Source: Streptomyces sp. Ag109_O5-10
GTDB taxonomy: Bacteria > Actinomycetota > Actinomycetes > Streptomycetales > Streptomycetaceae
Direction: 5' to 3'
DNA length: 64,000 nucleotides
Assembly (NCBI RefSeq): GCF_900105755.1
Contig: NZ_FNTQ01000001.1
Span: 6,200,001 to 6,264,000, forward strand
The first letter of the stretch is position 1; each line of letters starts with the position of its first letter. Positions 1 to 8,277 of the stretch are shown here, one piece after another. The notes under the pieces are model-generated. The model was not told where the DNA came from, did no database searches, and saw only the letters and a program-made list of their open reading frames with translations. The translations under genes and the position numbers were made by a program.

Positions 1-794
1 ACCCGAAGGGCAGCGGCTACCGCGACTTCCTCAAGGCACACGCCCGCTCGATGCGCTCGGTCACCGGGGACGAGAGGCGCGCCCCCTACACCCCCGCGGA
101 CTACCTCAAGGCCCACCTGGACCCGGCCTACCAGGGCCTCGGTCCGGTCGGCCACGGCTACTCCAGCGCCAACCTGGCCGCGGGCACCCAGTACTACGCC
201 TTCCGCGTCTCCGACGACGTCATCGGCATCAGCCTGGACACGACGGACGCGGGCGGCCACTACGACGGATCGGTCGGCACGGTCCAGCTCGCCTGGCTGG
301 AGAAGACCCTGAAGGAGAACAAGGACTCCTACGCGGTCGTCTTCAGCCACCACACCAGCAAGTCGATGACCAACACCCGTCCCGACCCGGCGCACCCGGG
401 CGACCGCCGGCACACCGGCACCGAGCTGGTCACCCTGCTCAACCGCCACGCCAACGTGCTGGCCTGGGTGAACGGCCACATCCACCGCAACCTCATCACC
501 CCGCACAAGGCCTCCAACGGCAACTCCTTCTGGGAGATCACCACCGCCTCGCACGTCGACCACCCGCAGCTGGCGCGGATCGTCGAGCTGGTGGACAACA
601 AGGACGGCACGATCTCGCTCTTCACCACGCTGATCGAGTCCGCCGCCCCGCACCGCACCGACTTCGCCGACCTCTCCCAGACCGGCCTCGCCGCCCTCTA
701 CCGGGAACTCGCCTTCAACGCCCCCGGCGCCGGCAAGGCCCTCGCCGGAAACACGACGGACCGGAACACGGAGCTGGTCCTGAGGAAGGCCTGA
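1..794 (+). CDS. Metallophosphoesterase, C-terminal part (5' end outside window)
   Basis: The reading frame is open from base 3 and runs through the window edge, so only the last 263 residues are seen. The segment has two calcineurin-type phosphoesterase signatures: a His pair in VVFSHHTSKS and the metal-binding GHIHRN close to the C-terminus. These usually coordinate a dinuclear metal centre that hydrolyses phosphomonoesters or diesters. The N-terminal DxH and GNHD blocks would lie upstream and cannot be checked. The tail after GHIHRN (WEITTASHVDHPQ onward) resembles the large actinobacterial TIGR03767 group. Substrate unknown; a signal peptide cannot be assessed. Transcription is away from the window edge and no strong terminator follows. 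Confidence 0.8.
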   Translation, partial: PKGSGYRDFLKAHARSMRSVTGDERRAPYTPADYLKAHLDPAYQGLGPVGHGYSSANLAAGTQYYAFRVSDDVIGISLDTTDAGGHYDGSVGTVQLAWLEKTLKENKDSYAVVFSHHTSKSMTNTRPDPAHPGDRRHTGTELVTLLNRHANVLAWVNGHIHRNLITPHKASNGNSFWEITTASHVDHPQLARIVELVDNKDGTISLFTTLIESAAPHRTDFADLSQTGLAALYRELAFNAPGAGKALAGNTTDRNTELVLRKA

Positions 795-1228
795 GAAACC
801 CTCGGCGGCGGCGTCGAGAACCCGTGGCGGGCTCCGTCCCAGAGGTGGAGGCGACCACCATGGGCCGCGCCGCCGCCGACGCGACCACCTGACCCGGGCC
901 GCCCGTCTCGACGCCGGGCCCGACGCCGACCGCGGCACGTGACATCGTCGCGTGTCCGGGTCCTCCGCTTGCCGATTTTTTGCCGTCGGCCGCACCCGTC
1001 CGGAGGACGCGGGGGAACCGAAAGACCTCACAAAAGAGCAGGTCAGAAGGGTGTCGGCGCGGAAAGTGGAATGATGTTGACGGCAGTGGGTCCGGCGCTG
1101 ATCCTGTAAACGCAGCCGACTTCGACACGAGACACTCCGTTCATCCGAATGAAACGTCCGTACCGCCTCATATCGGCTAACCCGCGGATCCCGGGGATGG
1201 CTCGATCTGGTGCAAGGCAGGTGTTCGT
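795..1228. other. Intergenic stretch without recognisable gene
   Basis: 434 bases between the phosphoesterase and the glycosyltransferase. Open frames here are short and have no coding character. There is a TTTTTT run near 976-981 with only a 5-bp GCCGA/TCGGC dyad around it, too weak to call a terminator. The promoter of the glycosyltransferase must lie in the right half. Confidence 0.5.
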
Positions 1229-2464
1229 GTGGGCGCTCGGCTCGGACTTCGTGTGCTCTCGGTCTACGAGGGCTTTTTCTCCGGGGGGGCCCGGATCGTG
1301 CACAGTGATGTGCTGCTGGGCCTGGTGGAGGGCGGACAGCAGTGGCATCGGGTGCTGAGTCTGCACGGTGAGGTCCACCGAGAAGCCACCACGCAGCGCA
1401 TGGAGGACGACGCGTGTTACCGGGCGCTTACGGCCGGTGGTATCGAGGTCACCTCCCTCGGCCGCACCGCGGGACTGGTGGACGGCACCGTCGCGGCGTC
1501 GGTTTTCAGCGGCCCGGAGCTGGCCGATACGGCACGGGCCATGGCCGGCGCGGACGTCATCCTGTCCCTGAAGGAGCAGCCGCTCGCGCTGCTCAACCAG
1601 GCCGGGCTGCCCCGCCGCCCCGTCGTCGTCTGCCTGCACCGGTCCGACCCGGAGAACCAGGGCCGGGCACTCGACGAACTCAAGGCCGCCATCGCGGACG
1701 GCACGGTGGTCGCCTGCGTGTGCTGCGCCGAGTCCACCCGGGACGCGTACGAGGCCGCCGGGATCCCCGGCGAGCTGCTGCACGTGATCCCGAACGGCGT
1801 CGACCTGCTCCGCTTCCGGCCGGACGCGGCGCTGCGGCTCGCCTTCCGCGAGTCGCTCGGCATCCCCGCCACGGCTCCCGACGCCCCCGTCGTCGTGTTC
1901 GCCGCCCGGTACGCCGGCATGAAGAACGTGCCGCTCTTCCTGCGGGCGGCGCGGGCCTGGCTGGCCCGCGAGGGCGGCGGCCACGTCGTCATGTGCGGGG
2001 CCGGGATGACCGAGGACAACCCCGCCCTGTGGGCCGACATCGAGGTCGCCTTCGGCGCCGACCGGGCCGCGCTCCGCGACCGGCTGCACCTGCTCGGCGT
2101 ACGGCACGACATGGAGACCGTCTACGCCGGCTCCGACGTCGTCGCCCTCACCTCCGTCTCCGGCGAGGCGGCGCCGCTCTGCCTCATCGAGGGCATGATG
2201 TGCGGCGCCGTCCCGGTCACGACGGACGTCGGCGACAGCGCCTCGATCGTCGAAGGGCACGGGTTCGTGACGCCCTTCGACCCCGACGCCATCGCCTTCG
2301 CCTGGTCGGCGGCGGTGGCCGACCGCGAGCTGTTCGCTCCCGCGCTGGCGGCGAGCCGCGAGCGGTTCAGCCGGACCCGGATGATCGCCGCCTACGCCGA
2401 CCTGCTCGACCACGTCGTCGGCGACGTGCGCGACGGACTGCGTCCGGGCGTCGGCGGGCAGTAG
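1229..2464 (+). CDS. Glycosyltransferase family 4 (GT-B fold)
   Basis: 411 aa, GTG start with a weak AAGGCAGG ribosome site just upstream. The N-terminal half begins LRVLSVYEGFFSGGARIVHS, a typical GT4 entry with a glycine-rich loop. The C-terminal Rossmann half carries HVIPNGVD, a sugar-nucleotide-binding FAARY/KN segment and SGEAAPLCLIEGMMCGAVPV, equivalent to the EX7E motif of retaining GT-B enzymes. The family transfers a sugar from a nucleotide donor to an acceptor at the inner membrane or in the cytosol. Donor and acceptor cannot be told from sequence. It stands alone between a terminator and unrelated genes, so there is no pathway context. No signal peptide or membrane segment. Confidence 0.85.
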   Translation: MGARLGLRVLSVYEGFFSGGARIVHSDVLLGLVEGGQQWHRVLSLHGEVHREATTQRMEDDACYRALTAGGIEVTSLGRTAGLVDGTVAASVFSGPELADTARAMAGADVILSLKEQPLALLNQAGLPRRPVVVCLHRSDPENQGRALDELKAAIADGTVVACVCCAESTRDAYEAAGIPGELLHVIPNGVDLLRFRPDAALRLAFRESLGIPATAPDAPVVVFAARYAGMKNVPLFLRAARAWLAREGGGHVVMCGAGMTEDNPALWADIEVAFGADRAALRDRLHLLGVRHDMETVYAGSDVVALTSVSGEAAPLCLIEGMMCGAVPVTTDVGDSASIVEGHGFVTPFDPDAIAFAWSAAVADRELFAPALAASRERFSRTRMIAAYADLLDHVVGDVRDGLRPGVGGQ

Positions 2465-2484
2465 CGGCGAGACACGTACGAAGA

Positions 2485-2514
2485 GGCCGCCGGTTCCCCT
2501 CCGAACCGGCGGCC
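2485..2514. terminator. Bidirectional intrinsic terminator
   Basis: Perfect 12-bp stem (GGCCGCCGGTTC paired with GAACCGGCGGCC) with a 6-nt loop, 20 bases after the glycosyltransferase stop and between convergent genes. It can serve both. Confidence 0.8.
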
Positions 2515-2675
2515 CCTCCTGGTCGCGTCCCCCCCATGCCTTGCCGCTGCCGCTGCCGCGATGCGTCGTCGGCCGGCCGCGGCGCCGTCGTGGCGGCCGC
2601 GCCCGCGCGGCCGAGCGGATTCACCACAGCCCGCGCCCCTGCAGCGCCCCCTCGGGATCCTTCCGGGGGCGTTGT

Positions 2676-3713
2676 TCAGCGCGGCAGGACCACCACATAC
2701 GCGGCCGGGTCGCGGTCGTCCGCCGCCATCAGGGCCGTGCGGACCACCGCCGCCTGCTGTTCCATCGCCTCGCGGAGCTTGCGCGGGGTGACGTACACGA
2801 CCGTGATGCCGAGCCGTTCCAGGTGCTCGCGCTTGCGGGCGTACTCGGACCACAGGGCGTCCTCGTCCTGGCGCGGTGCGCGGGTGTCCAGTTCGACGGC
2901 GACCCCCTGCTCGGGCCAGTAGGCGTCGACGCCGCCCAGGTGCGGGCCGCCCGGCAGCCTCAGGTCGACGTTCCAGACCGGGTCGGGGAGGCCGTACTCG
3001 TGGACCATCCGGTACAGGCGGTCCTCGGCGATGGCCCGCCCCTCGGCGACCAGGGAGTCGACGGCGTCCACCACGTGGGGCCGGGAGAGCAGCTTCGCCC
3101 GGGTCAACTCCCGGACCACCGCCGCCGGTTCGCAGTGGCCGCCGCGCACCGCCTCGGTCAGCAGCCGCCGTACCGCCTCCGCGTCGCTCAGGTCCGCCAC
3201 CGCGTCCGCGAGGGCGCGGGGGACCGGGGCGACCGGGAGGCCCGTCACCTGCTCGGGGGTGGGCAGGTCCGGGGTGCGGAGCACGCGGACGTAGGAGGTG
3301 GAGCGCAGCCGGCGCAGTCGCGGGACCAGGACGTCCACGTGGTCCAGGGAGAGCAGCGGCGGGGTCGCGGAGAAGCCGTGCAGGGTCAGCGCGGCCAGGC
3401 CCGTGATCATCACGTCCGCGTAGACCGGGCGGTGCGGGGAGTCGGCGGTCGGCTGCGCCGGGACGCCCGGGGCCGGCTCGCGCGCCGTGAACAGGAGGGC
3501 GCCGTGCAGGCGTTCCTCGCTGGTCGGCGGGCCGGGGTGGAGCAGGACCACGCCCGGGAGCAGCTGCTGCCAGGGGCCGCCCGGCCGGCACTGCTCGGCG
3601 ATCTCGTTGGCCGCGACGCCGTGCGAGCGGAGCTGGGCCGTCGTCAGGACCCGGCGGTGGACGTCGGACAGGTGGCGGAGGGGGCGGGGGGAGAGCGGGG
3701 TGTTGTGGGTCAT
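2676..3713 (-). CDS. AbiEi-like / DUF559-domain protein
   Basis: 345 aa from the ATG at 3713; a longer frame to 3917 exists but its N-terminal extension looks non-coding. Residues about 5-60 form a winged-helix-like segment (VHRRVLTTAQLRSHG, then PGGPWQQLLPGVVLLH) as in AbiEi-type antitoxins. The C-terminal 100 residues hold a DUF559/Vsr-like nuclease-type core, with GGVDAYWPEQGVAVELDT followed by KREHLERLGITVVYVTPR. This domain pair is common in actinomycetes, where it is usually annotated as hypothetical or as an AbiEi antitoxin. No toxin gene sits beside it, so a working toxin-antitoxin pair is not supported here. DNA-related function is inference. Confidence 0.65.
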   Translation of the reverse strand: MTHNTPLSPRPLRHLSDVHRRVLTTAQLRSHGVAANEIAEQCRPGGPWQQLLPGVVLLHPGPPTSEERLHGALLFTAREPAPGVPAQPTADSPHRPVYADVMITGLAALTLHGFSATPPLLSLDHVDVLVPRLRRLRSTSYVRVLRTPDLPTPEQVTGLPVAPVPRALADAVADLSDAEAVRRLLTEAVRGGHCEPAAVVRELTRAKLLSRPHVVDAVDSLVAEGRAIAEDRLYRMVHEYGLPDPVWNVDLRLPGGPHLGGVDAYWPEQGVAVELDTRAPRQDEDALWSEYARKREHLERLGITVVYVTPRKLREAMEQQAAVVRTALMAADDRDPAAYVVVLPR

Positions 3714-3827
3714 GGCCTCGGGATTCCCGGGGCCGGCCGGGTCCTTAACCGGTGTTACGTGTTCGTCGATAAATGCGGACAACACGGTACTAAAGGACGG
3801 GTGTTCGGATGCCGAGTAGGGAGCCAA

Positions 3828-3861
3828 AACCCCTGGTCCGGATGGGTGGGGACCAGGGGTT
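3828..3861 (-). terminator. pepN intrinsic terminator
   Basis: Perfect 12-bp stem AACCCCTGGTCC/GGACCAGGGGTT with a 10-nt loop. On the minus strand it is followed by TTTT-like sequence, 60 bases past the pepN stop. Confidence 0.75.
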
Positions 3862-3920
3862 ACGGCCATGATGGAATGAATTGCGTAACGGTCACCCGGC
3901 GGGTGACCTCTGGCCAAAGG

Positions 3921-6506
3921 TCAGCTCGCGGCGGCCTCGGTGGCCCGCGCGTCGCACTCCTGTCCGCGCAACGTCCGTGCCAGGTCGTCGCGGGCCTCCA
4001 GGACCAGCCGGCGCAGCGCCGGCGGCGCGTCGGCGTGCGCCGTCAGCCACGCGTCCGTCGCCGCCAGGGTCTCCGGGCGGTCCTGGAAGGAGGGGTACAG
4101 GCCCCGCACCACGTCCATGCCGATCTGGATCGAGCGGTCCTCCCAGATCCCGGCGATGACCTCGAAGTACTTCGAGGCGTACGGAGCCAGCAGCTCCCGC
4201 TGCGAGGCCTGGGCGAAGCCCGCGATCGTCGCCTCCACCAGCGCGTTGGACAGCGCCTGCGACTCCACGACCTGCGCCCACGCCTGGGCCTTCACCGCCG
4301 CCGACGGACGGGCGGCCAGGCAGCGCACCTGGTGACGCTTGCCGGACGCCGTGTCGTCCCGGGCCAGTTCGGCCGCCAGCACCGCCTCGTCGGCCAGCCC
4401 GTGCGCGGCGAGGGGTTCGAGGAACGCCCAGCGCAGCTCCTGGTCGACGTCCAGGCCGTCGATCACCGCCGCCCCCGACAGGAGGTCCTGGAGCAGCCGG
4501 AGGTCCGCACCGTCCGTCGCCGTCGACGCGAAGAACCGCGCCCAGGCCAGCTGGTGCTCGCTGCCCGGCGCCGCCTGCCGCAGCTCCCGCAGGGCGCCCT
4601 CGGCGAGCTCCTCCCCGGCCGCCTCCCGGCCCTCGGGCGCCACGTAGTGCACCAGCGCCGACTCCGCCCACGCCTGCAGCATCTGCAGCACGCCGATGTC
4701 CGACTCGCGGCTCGCGAACCGCAGCACCAGGGCGACGAAGTCCCGGGCGGGCAGCAGTGCGTCCCGGGTCAGGTTCCACAGCGCCGACCAGCACAGCGCC
4801 CGGGCCAGCGGGTCGGTGAGCGAGCCGAGCCGGTCGCGCAGGGTGGCCAGCGAGGTCTCGTCGAAGCGGATCTTGCAGTAGGTGAGGTCGTCGTCGTTGA
4901 CCAGGACCAGCTCCGGGGCGTCGGCACCGGCCAGCTCGGTGATCACCGTACGGGGGCCGTCCACGTCCGCCTCGGCCCGCGCGTACCGGACCAGCTCGCC
5001 GTCCTCCGTCCGGTAGAGCCCGATCGCGACCCGGTGCGGACGCAGCTCGGGGTGCGACTCGGCCGCCTCCTGCAGCACCGCCAGCTCGGCCACCCTGCCG
5101 TCCGCGTCGAGGAGCACCTGCGGGGTCAGCGAGTTCACCCCCGCCGTCTGCAGCCACTTCCCGGCCCAGGCGCCCATGTCCCGGCCGCTGGTCTCGGCCA
5201 GGACCGACAGCAGGTCGCCGAGGCGGGTGTTGCCGTACGCGTTGCGCTTGAAGTAGCGGCGGGCGCCTTCCAGGAACGCGTCCTGGCCGACGTAGGCCAC
5301 CAGCTGCTTGAGGACCGAGGCGCCCTTGGCGTAGGTGATGCCGTCGAAGTTGAGCTTGGCGTCCTGCAGGTCGCGGATGTCGGCCGTGATCGGGTGCGTG
5401 GAGGGCAGCTGGTCGGCGCGGTACGCCCAGGCCTTGCGGCGGTTGGCGAAGGTGGTCCAGGCGTTCTTGAAACGGGTCGCGCCGACGTTGGCGAACGTGC
5501 CCATGAAGTCCGCGAAGGACTCCTTCAGCCACAGGTCGTCCCACCACACCATGGTGACCAGGTCACCGAACCACATGTGCGCCATCTCGTGCAGGATCAC
5601 GTTGGCGCGCGCCTCGTACGACGCCTGCGTCACCTTGCCGCGGAAGATGTACTCCTCCCGGAAGGTCACCAGACCCGGGTTCTCCATCGCCCCGAGGTTG
5701 TACTCGGGCACGAACGCCTGGTCGTACTTTCCGAACGGGTACGGGTAGTCGAAGTGGTCGTGGAAGAAGTCCAGCCCCTGCTTCGTGACGAGGAAGACGT
5801 CGTCCGCGTCGAAGTGGGGGGCGAGGCCCTTGCGGCACATCGCGCCGAGCGGGATCTCCAGCGTCGAGCCGTCCGGCAGGGCCCGGGAGTACGAGTCCGT
5901 CACGTAGTGGTACGGCCCGGCCACCACGCAGGTGATGTACGTCGAGATCGGCTTGGTCTCCGCGAACCGCCACACGCCGTCGGCGAGTTCACCGGCGCCG
6001 TTGCTCCACACCGTCCACCCCTCGGGCGCCCGCACCTCGAAGCGGAACGGCGCCTTGAGGTCCGGCTGCTCGAAGTTGGCGAAGACCCGGCGGGAGTCGG
6101 CCGGCTCGTACTGCGTGTAGAGGTAGACCTCGCCGTCCTCGGGGTCGACGAAGCGGTGCAGGCCCTCGCCGGTGCGGGAGTAGGCGCAGCGGGCGTCCAC
6201 CACCAGCTCGTTCTCCGCGGCCAGGTCCTCCAGGGCGATCCGGGTGCCGTCGAAGACCTCCCCGGGGTCGAGGTCCTTGCCGTTGAGGGTCACGGCGGTC
6301 ACGCCGGGCGCGATCAGGTCGGCGAAGGTGGTGGCCCCCGGCTCGTTGCAGCGGAAGCGGATCGTGGTCACCGAGCGGAAGGTGCGCGGCTCGTCCTGGC
6401 TCTCCCCGACGGCGGACCGTACGTCCAGCGACACGTCGTACCCGTCGACCGACAGCAGGGCGGCCCGCTCCCGGGCCTCGTCGCGGGACAGATTCTCACC
6501 GGGCAC
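3921..6506 (-). CDS. pepN: Aminopeptidase N (M1 family zinc metallopeptidase)
   Basis: Cytosolic aminopeptidase that removes N-terminal residues from peptides. From the GTG at 6506 it is 861 aa, close to the ~857 aa of the characterised Streptomyces lividans enzyme. This start (MPGENLSR) has a GAAGGAG site 8 bases upstream and matches the known MPGTNL-type N-terminus; starts at 6536 (ATG) and 6560 (GTG) are also open. Hallmarks are the substrate-binding GAMEN (residues about 272-276) and the zinc site HEMAH (306-310) with the third ligand Glu about residue 329 in LKESFADF. A catalytic Tyr is expected further on. The C-terminal half is the ERAP1-like helical domain. Monocistronic, with its own terminator at 3828-3861, and divergent from the DsbA-like gene. 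Confidence 0.95.
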   Translation of the reverse strand: MPGENLSRDEARERAALLSVDGYDVSLDVRSAVGESQDEPRTFRSVTTIRFRCNEPGATTFADLIAPGVTAVTLNGKDLDPGEVFDGTRIALEDLAAENELVVDARCAYSRTGEGLHRFVDPEDGEVYLYTQYEPADSRRVFANFEQPDLKAPFRFEVRAPEGWTVWSNGAGELADGVWRFAETKPISTYITCVVAGPYHYVTDSYSRALPDGSTLEIPLGAMCRKGLAPHFDADDVFLVTKQGLDFFHDHFDYPYPFGKYDQAFVPEYNLGAMENPGLVTFREEYIFRGKVTQASYEARANVILHEMAHMWFGDLVTMVWWDDLWLKESFADFMGTFANVGATRFKNAWTTFANRRKAWAYRADQLPSTHPITADIRDLQDAKLNFDGITYAKGASVLKQLVAYVGQDAFLEGARRYFKRNAYGNTRLGDLLSVLAETSGRDMGAWAGKWLQTAGVNSLTPQVLLDADGRVAELAVLQEAAESHPELRPHRVAIGLYRTEDGELVRYARAEADVDGPRTVITELAGADAPELVLVNDDDLTYCKIRFDETSLATLRDRLGSLTDPLARALCWSALWNLTRDALLPARDFVALVLRFASRESDIGVLQMLQAWAESALVHYVAPEGREAAGEELAEGALRELRQAAPGSEHQLAWARFFASTATDGADLRLLQDLLSGAAVIDGLDVDQELRWAFLEPLAAHGLADEAVLAAELARDDTASGKRHQVRCLAARPSAAVKAQAWAQVVESQALSNALVEATIAGFAQASQRELLAPYASKYFEVIAGIWEDRSIQIGMDVVRGLYPSFQDRPETLAATDAWLTAHADAPPALRRLVLEARDDLARTLRGQECDARATEAAAS

Positions 6507-6655
6507 GGGCGGCACTCCTTCGGGTGGGTACGACATCGTCGTCGGTAGCCGGGACAGCACTGATCCTCCCACGTGCCCCTGACGGCGGGCACCCGGGAAT
6601 GGGGTGGCCGGTGACGGTGTTGCCGCTGGAAAAGGCCTGTATTGCGAGGAGAAGC

Positions 6656-7318
6656 ATGTCCGAGACCGTGACCAGCTCAGGCAAGACCCCCGTCGACTTC
6701 TGGTTCGACCCGCTGTGCCCCTGGGCCTGGATGACCTCCCGGTGGGTCCTCGAGGTGGAGAAGGTCCGGGACATCGAGGTCCGCTGGCACATCATGAGCC
6801 TCGCCGTCCTCAACGAGCCCAAGCTCGACGAGCTGCCCGAGGAGTACCGAGAGATGCTCGCGGTCAAGGCGTGGCAGCCGGTCCGCGTGGTCACCGCGGC
6901 CTGGCAGAAGCACGGCGCCGACGTCCTCGGCCCGCTGTACACCGCGCTCGGCACCCGGATCCACAACAACGGCGAGGGTCCGACCGTGGAGGCCATCGCG
7001 GGCGCCCTCGCGGACGTCGGCCTGCCGGCCGACCTCATCGACTACGCCGAACAGGAGGACTTCGAGTTCGACGCCGAGCTGCGCGCCTCCCACAAGGAGG
7101 GCATCGACAAGGTCGGCCAGGACGTCGGCACCCCGGTCATCGCGGTGCCCGGCTCCGACGGCGAGCAGATCGCCTTCTTCGGGCCGGTCGTCACCCCCGC
7201 CCCCAAGGGCGAGGAGGCGGCACGCCTGTGGGACGGCACCCTCGCGGTCGCCTCCGTCCCCGGCTTCTACGAGATCAAGCGGACCCGCACCAAGGGCCCG
7301 GACTTCAGCAACCTCTAG
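6656..7318 (+). CDS. DsbA-family protein, Rv2466c-like (mycothiol-dependent nitroreductase type)
   Basis: 220 aa, ATG preceded by GCGAGGAG at good spacing. Thioredoxin fold with a helical insert. The N-terminal signature WFDPLCPWAWMTSRWVLEV matches the actinobacterial Rv2466c family, whose M. tuberculosis member uses a CPWC centre with mycothiol. Here the second cysteine is alanine (CPWA), leaving one active-site Cys, so a monothiol mechanism is likely if it is active. The cis-proline block TPVIAVPG is present. The protein has no signal peptide and should be cytosolic. It is divergent from pepN, with 149 bases between the starts, and is closed by the terminator at 7382-7420. The physiological substrate is unknown. 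Confidence 0.8.
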   Translation: MSETVTSSGKTPVDFWFDPLCPWAWMTSRWVLEVEKVRDIEVRWHIMSLAVLNEPKLDELPEEYREMLAVKAWQPVRVVTAAWQKHGADVLGPLYTALGTRIHNNGEGPTVEAIAGALADVGLPADLIDYAEQEDFEFDAELRASHKEGIDKVGQDVGTPVIAVPGSDGEQIAFFGPVVTPAPKGEEAARLWDGTLAVASVPGFYEIKRTRTKGPDFSNL

Positions 7319-7381
7319 GCCCCTCGCCGCGCCCGGTGGCCCGCACGCCGGGCGCGGGTCCCTCCCGACGGCCCCGCGCAC

Positions 7382-7420
7382 AGGAGGCCCCCGCGAGTCA
7401 CGTCCTCGCGGGGGCCTCCT
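7382..7420. terminator. Bidirectional intrinsic terminator
   Basis: Perfect 16-bp stem (AGGAGGCCCCCGCGAG and its complement) with a 7-nt loop, between the convergent DsbA-like and superoxide dismutase genes. Confidence 0.85.
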
Positions 7421-7482
7421 TCCTTCCGCCTGCCCGCGGTGAACGGTGAGAAGACGATCACGAGGCAGGACGCGTCGGCGGC

Positions 7483-8130
7483 TCAGGGAGCCGGCAGCAG
7501 CACATCCGCCCGGGATCGCGCGGCGGCGTGCCGGCGGGCCACGTCCTGCCAGTCGACCACGGCCCACATCGCCTCGACGAAGTCGACCTTCTGGTTCTTG
7601 TACTGCAGGTAGAAGGCGTGCTCCCAGGCGTCGAAGACGAGGATCGGCACCGAGCCCTGGCCGACGTTGCCCTGGTGGTCGTAGACCTGCTCGACGATCA
7701 GCCGCCCGCTGAGCGGCTCGTGGGCGAGGACGCCCCAGCCGGAGCCCTGGGTGGTGGCCGCCGCCTTCGTGAGCTGGGCCTTGAAGCCCGCGAACGAGCC
7801 GAAGGACTCGGCGATCGCGTCCGCCAGGTCGCCCACGCCGTCCGCCGCCAGCGGCTCGCCGCCCCCGTCCTCCGGGCCGGTCATGTTCCGCCAGTAGATG
7901 CTGTGCAGGATGTGGCCGGAGAGGTGGAACGCCAGGTTCTTCTCCAGCCCGTTGACCGTTCCCCAGCTCCCCTTGTCCCGCGCCTCCGCCAGCTGCTCCA
8001 GGGTGTCGTTGGCGCCCTTCACGTACGCCGCGTGGTGCTTGTCGTGGTGCAGCTCGATGATCTCGGGGCTGATCACCGGCGCGAGCGCCGAGTAGTCGTA
8101 GGGCAGTTCAGGAAGCGTGTAGACGGGCAT
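7483..8130 (-). CDS. sodF: Iron superoxide dismutase
   Basis: 215 aa, ATG at 8130 with GGAGGGG 8 bases upstream. Converts superoxide to O2 and H2O2 in the cytosol. Metal ligands can be read off: the first His in ELHHDKHHAAYV (His28), a His in FHLSGHILHSIYW, and Asp and His in VFDAWEHAFYLQY. The fold and length fit the Fe/Mn family. Streptomycetes carry a nickel enzyme (sodN) and this Fe enzyme; the latter is repressed by nickel-loaded Nur, and an exact Nur-type box lies at 8157-8173. The C-terminus (RSRADVLLPAP) is a poorly conserved tail. Monocistronic. Fe rather than Mn is inferred from genus and regulation. Confidence 0.93.
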   Translation of the reverse strand: MPVYTLPELPYDYSALAPVISPEIIELHHDKHHAAYVKGANDTLEQLAEARDKGSWGTVNGLEKNLAFHLSGHILHSIYWRNMTGPEDGGGEPLAADGVGDLADAIAESFGSFAGFKAQLTKAAATTQGSGWGVLAHEPLSGRLIVEQVYDHQGNVGQGSVPILVFDAWEHAFYLQYKNQKVDFVEAMWAVVDWQDVARRHAAARSRADVLLPAP

Positions 8131-8156
8131 GGGTGTGGTCCCCTCCGAACCTCTTA

Positions 8157-8173
8157 TTGCAAAGAACTTGCAA
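8157..8173 (-). promoter_or_regulatory. Nur-type (nickel-responsive) operator of sodF
   Basis: TTGCAA-AGAAC-TTGCAA, an exact fit to the published Streptomyces Nur box tTGCaa-N5-ttGCAA, centred 35 bases upstream of the sodF start codon. Binding is inferred. Confidence 0.8.
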
Positions 8174-8211
8174 CTACACGTTAGCAACAAGAAGCCGGAC
8201 GGGGGCAAGAA

Positions 8212-8247
8212 GCGAGGCCCTCACGTGTCGTCACGTGAGGGCCTCGC
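8212..8247 (-). terminator. Terminator of the sulfonate operon
   Basis: 16-bp perfect stem (GCGAGGCCCTCACGTG) with a TCGT tetraloop, 30 bases past the tauD stop. Confidence 0.85.
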
Positions 8248-8277
8248 GGAAGCGGACGCGCCGTCAACGCGCCATGG

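Noticed and set aside
980..1180. 66-codon frame before the glycosyltransferase
   Set aside because: Low-complexity composition, no start context, and it overlaps the likely promoter region.
2541..6548. 1335-codon open frame on the plus strand across pepN
   Set aside because: It is the antisense shadow of the DUF559 and pepN genes; composition is R/G/P/V-rich with no motif, as expected opposite high-G+C coding DNA.
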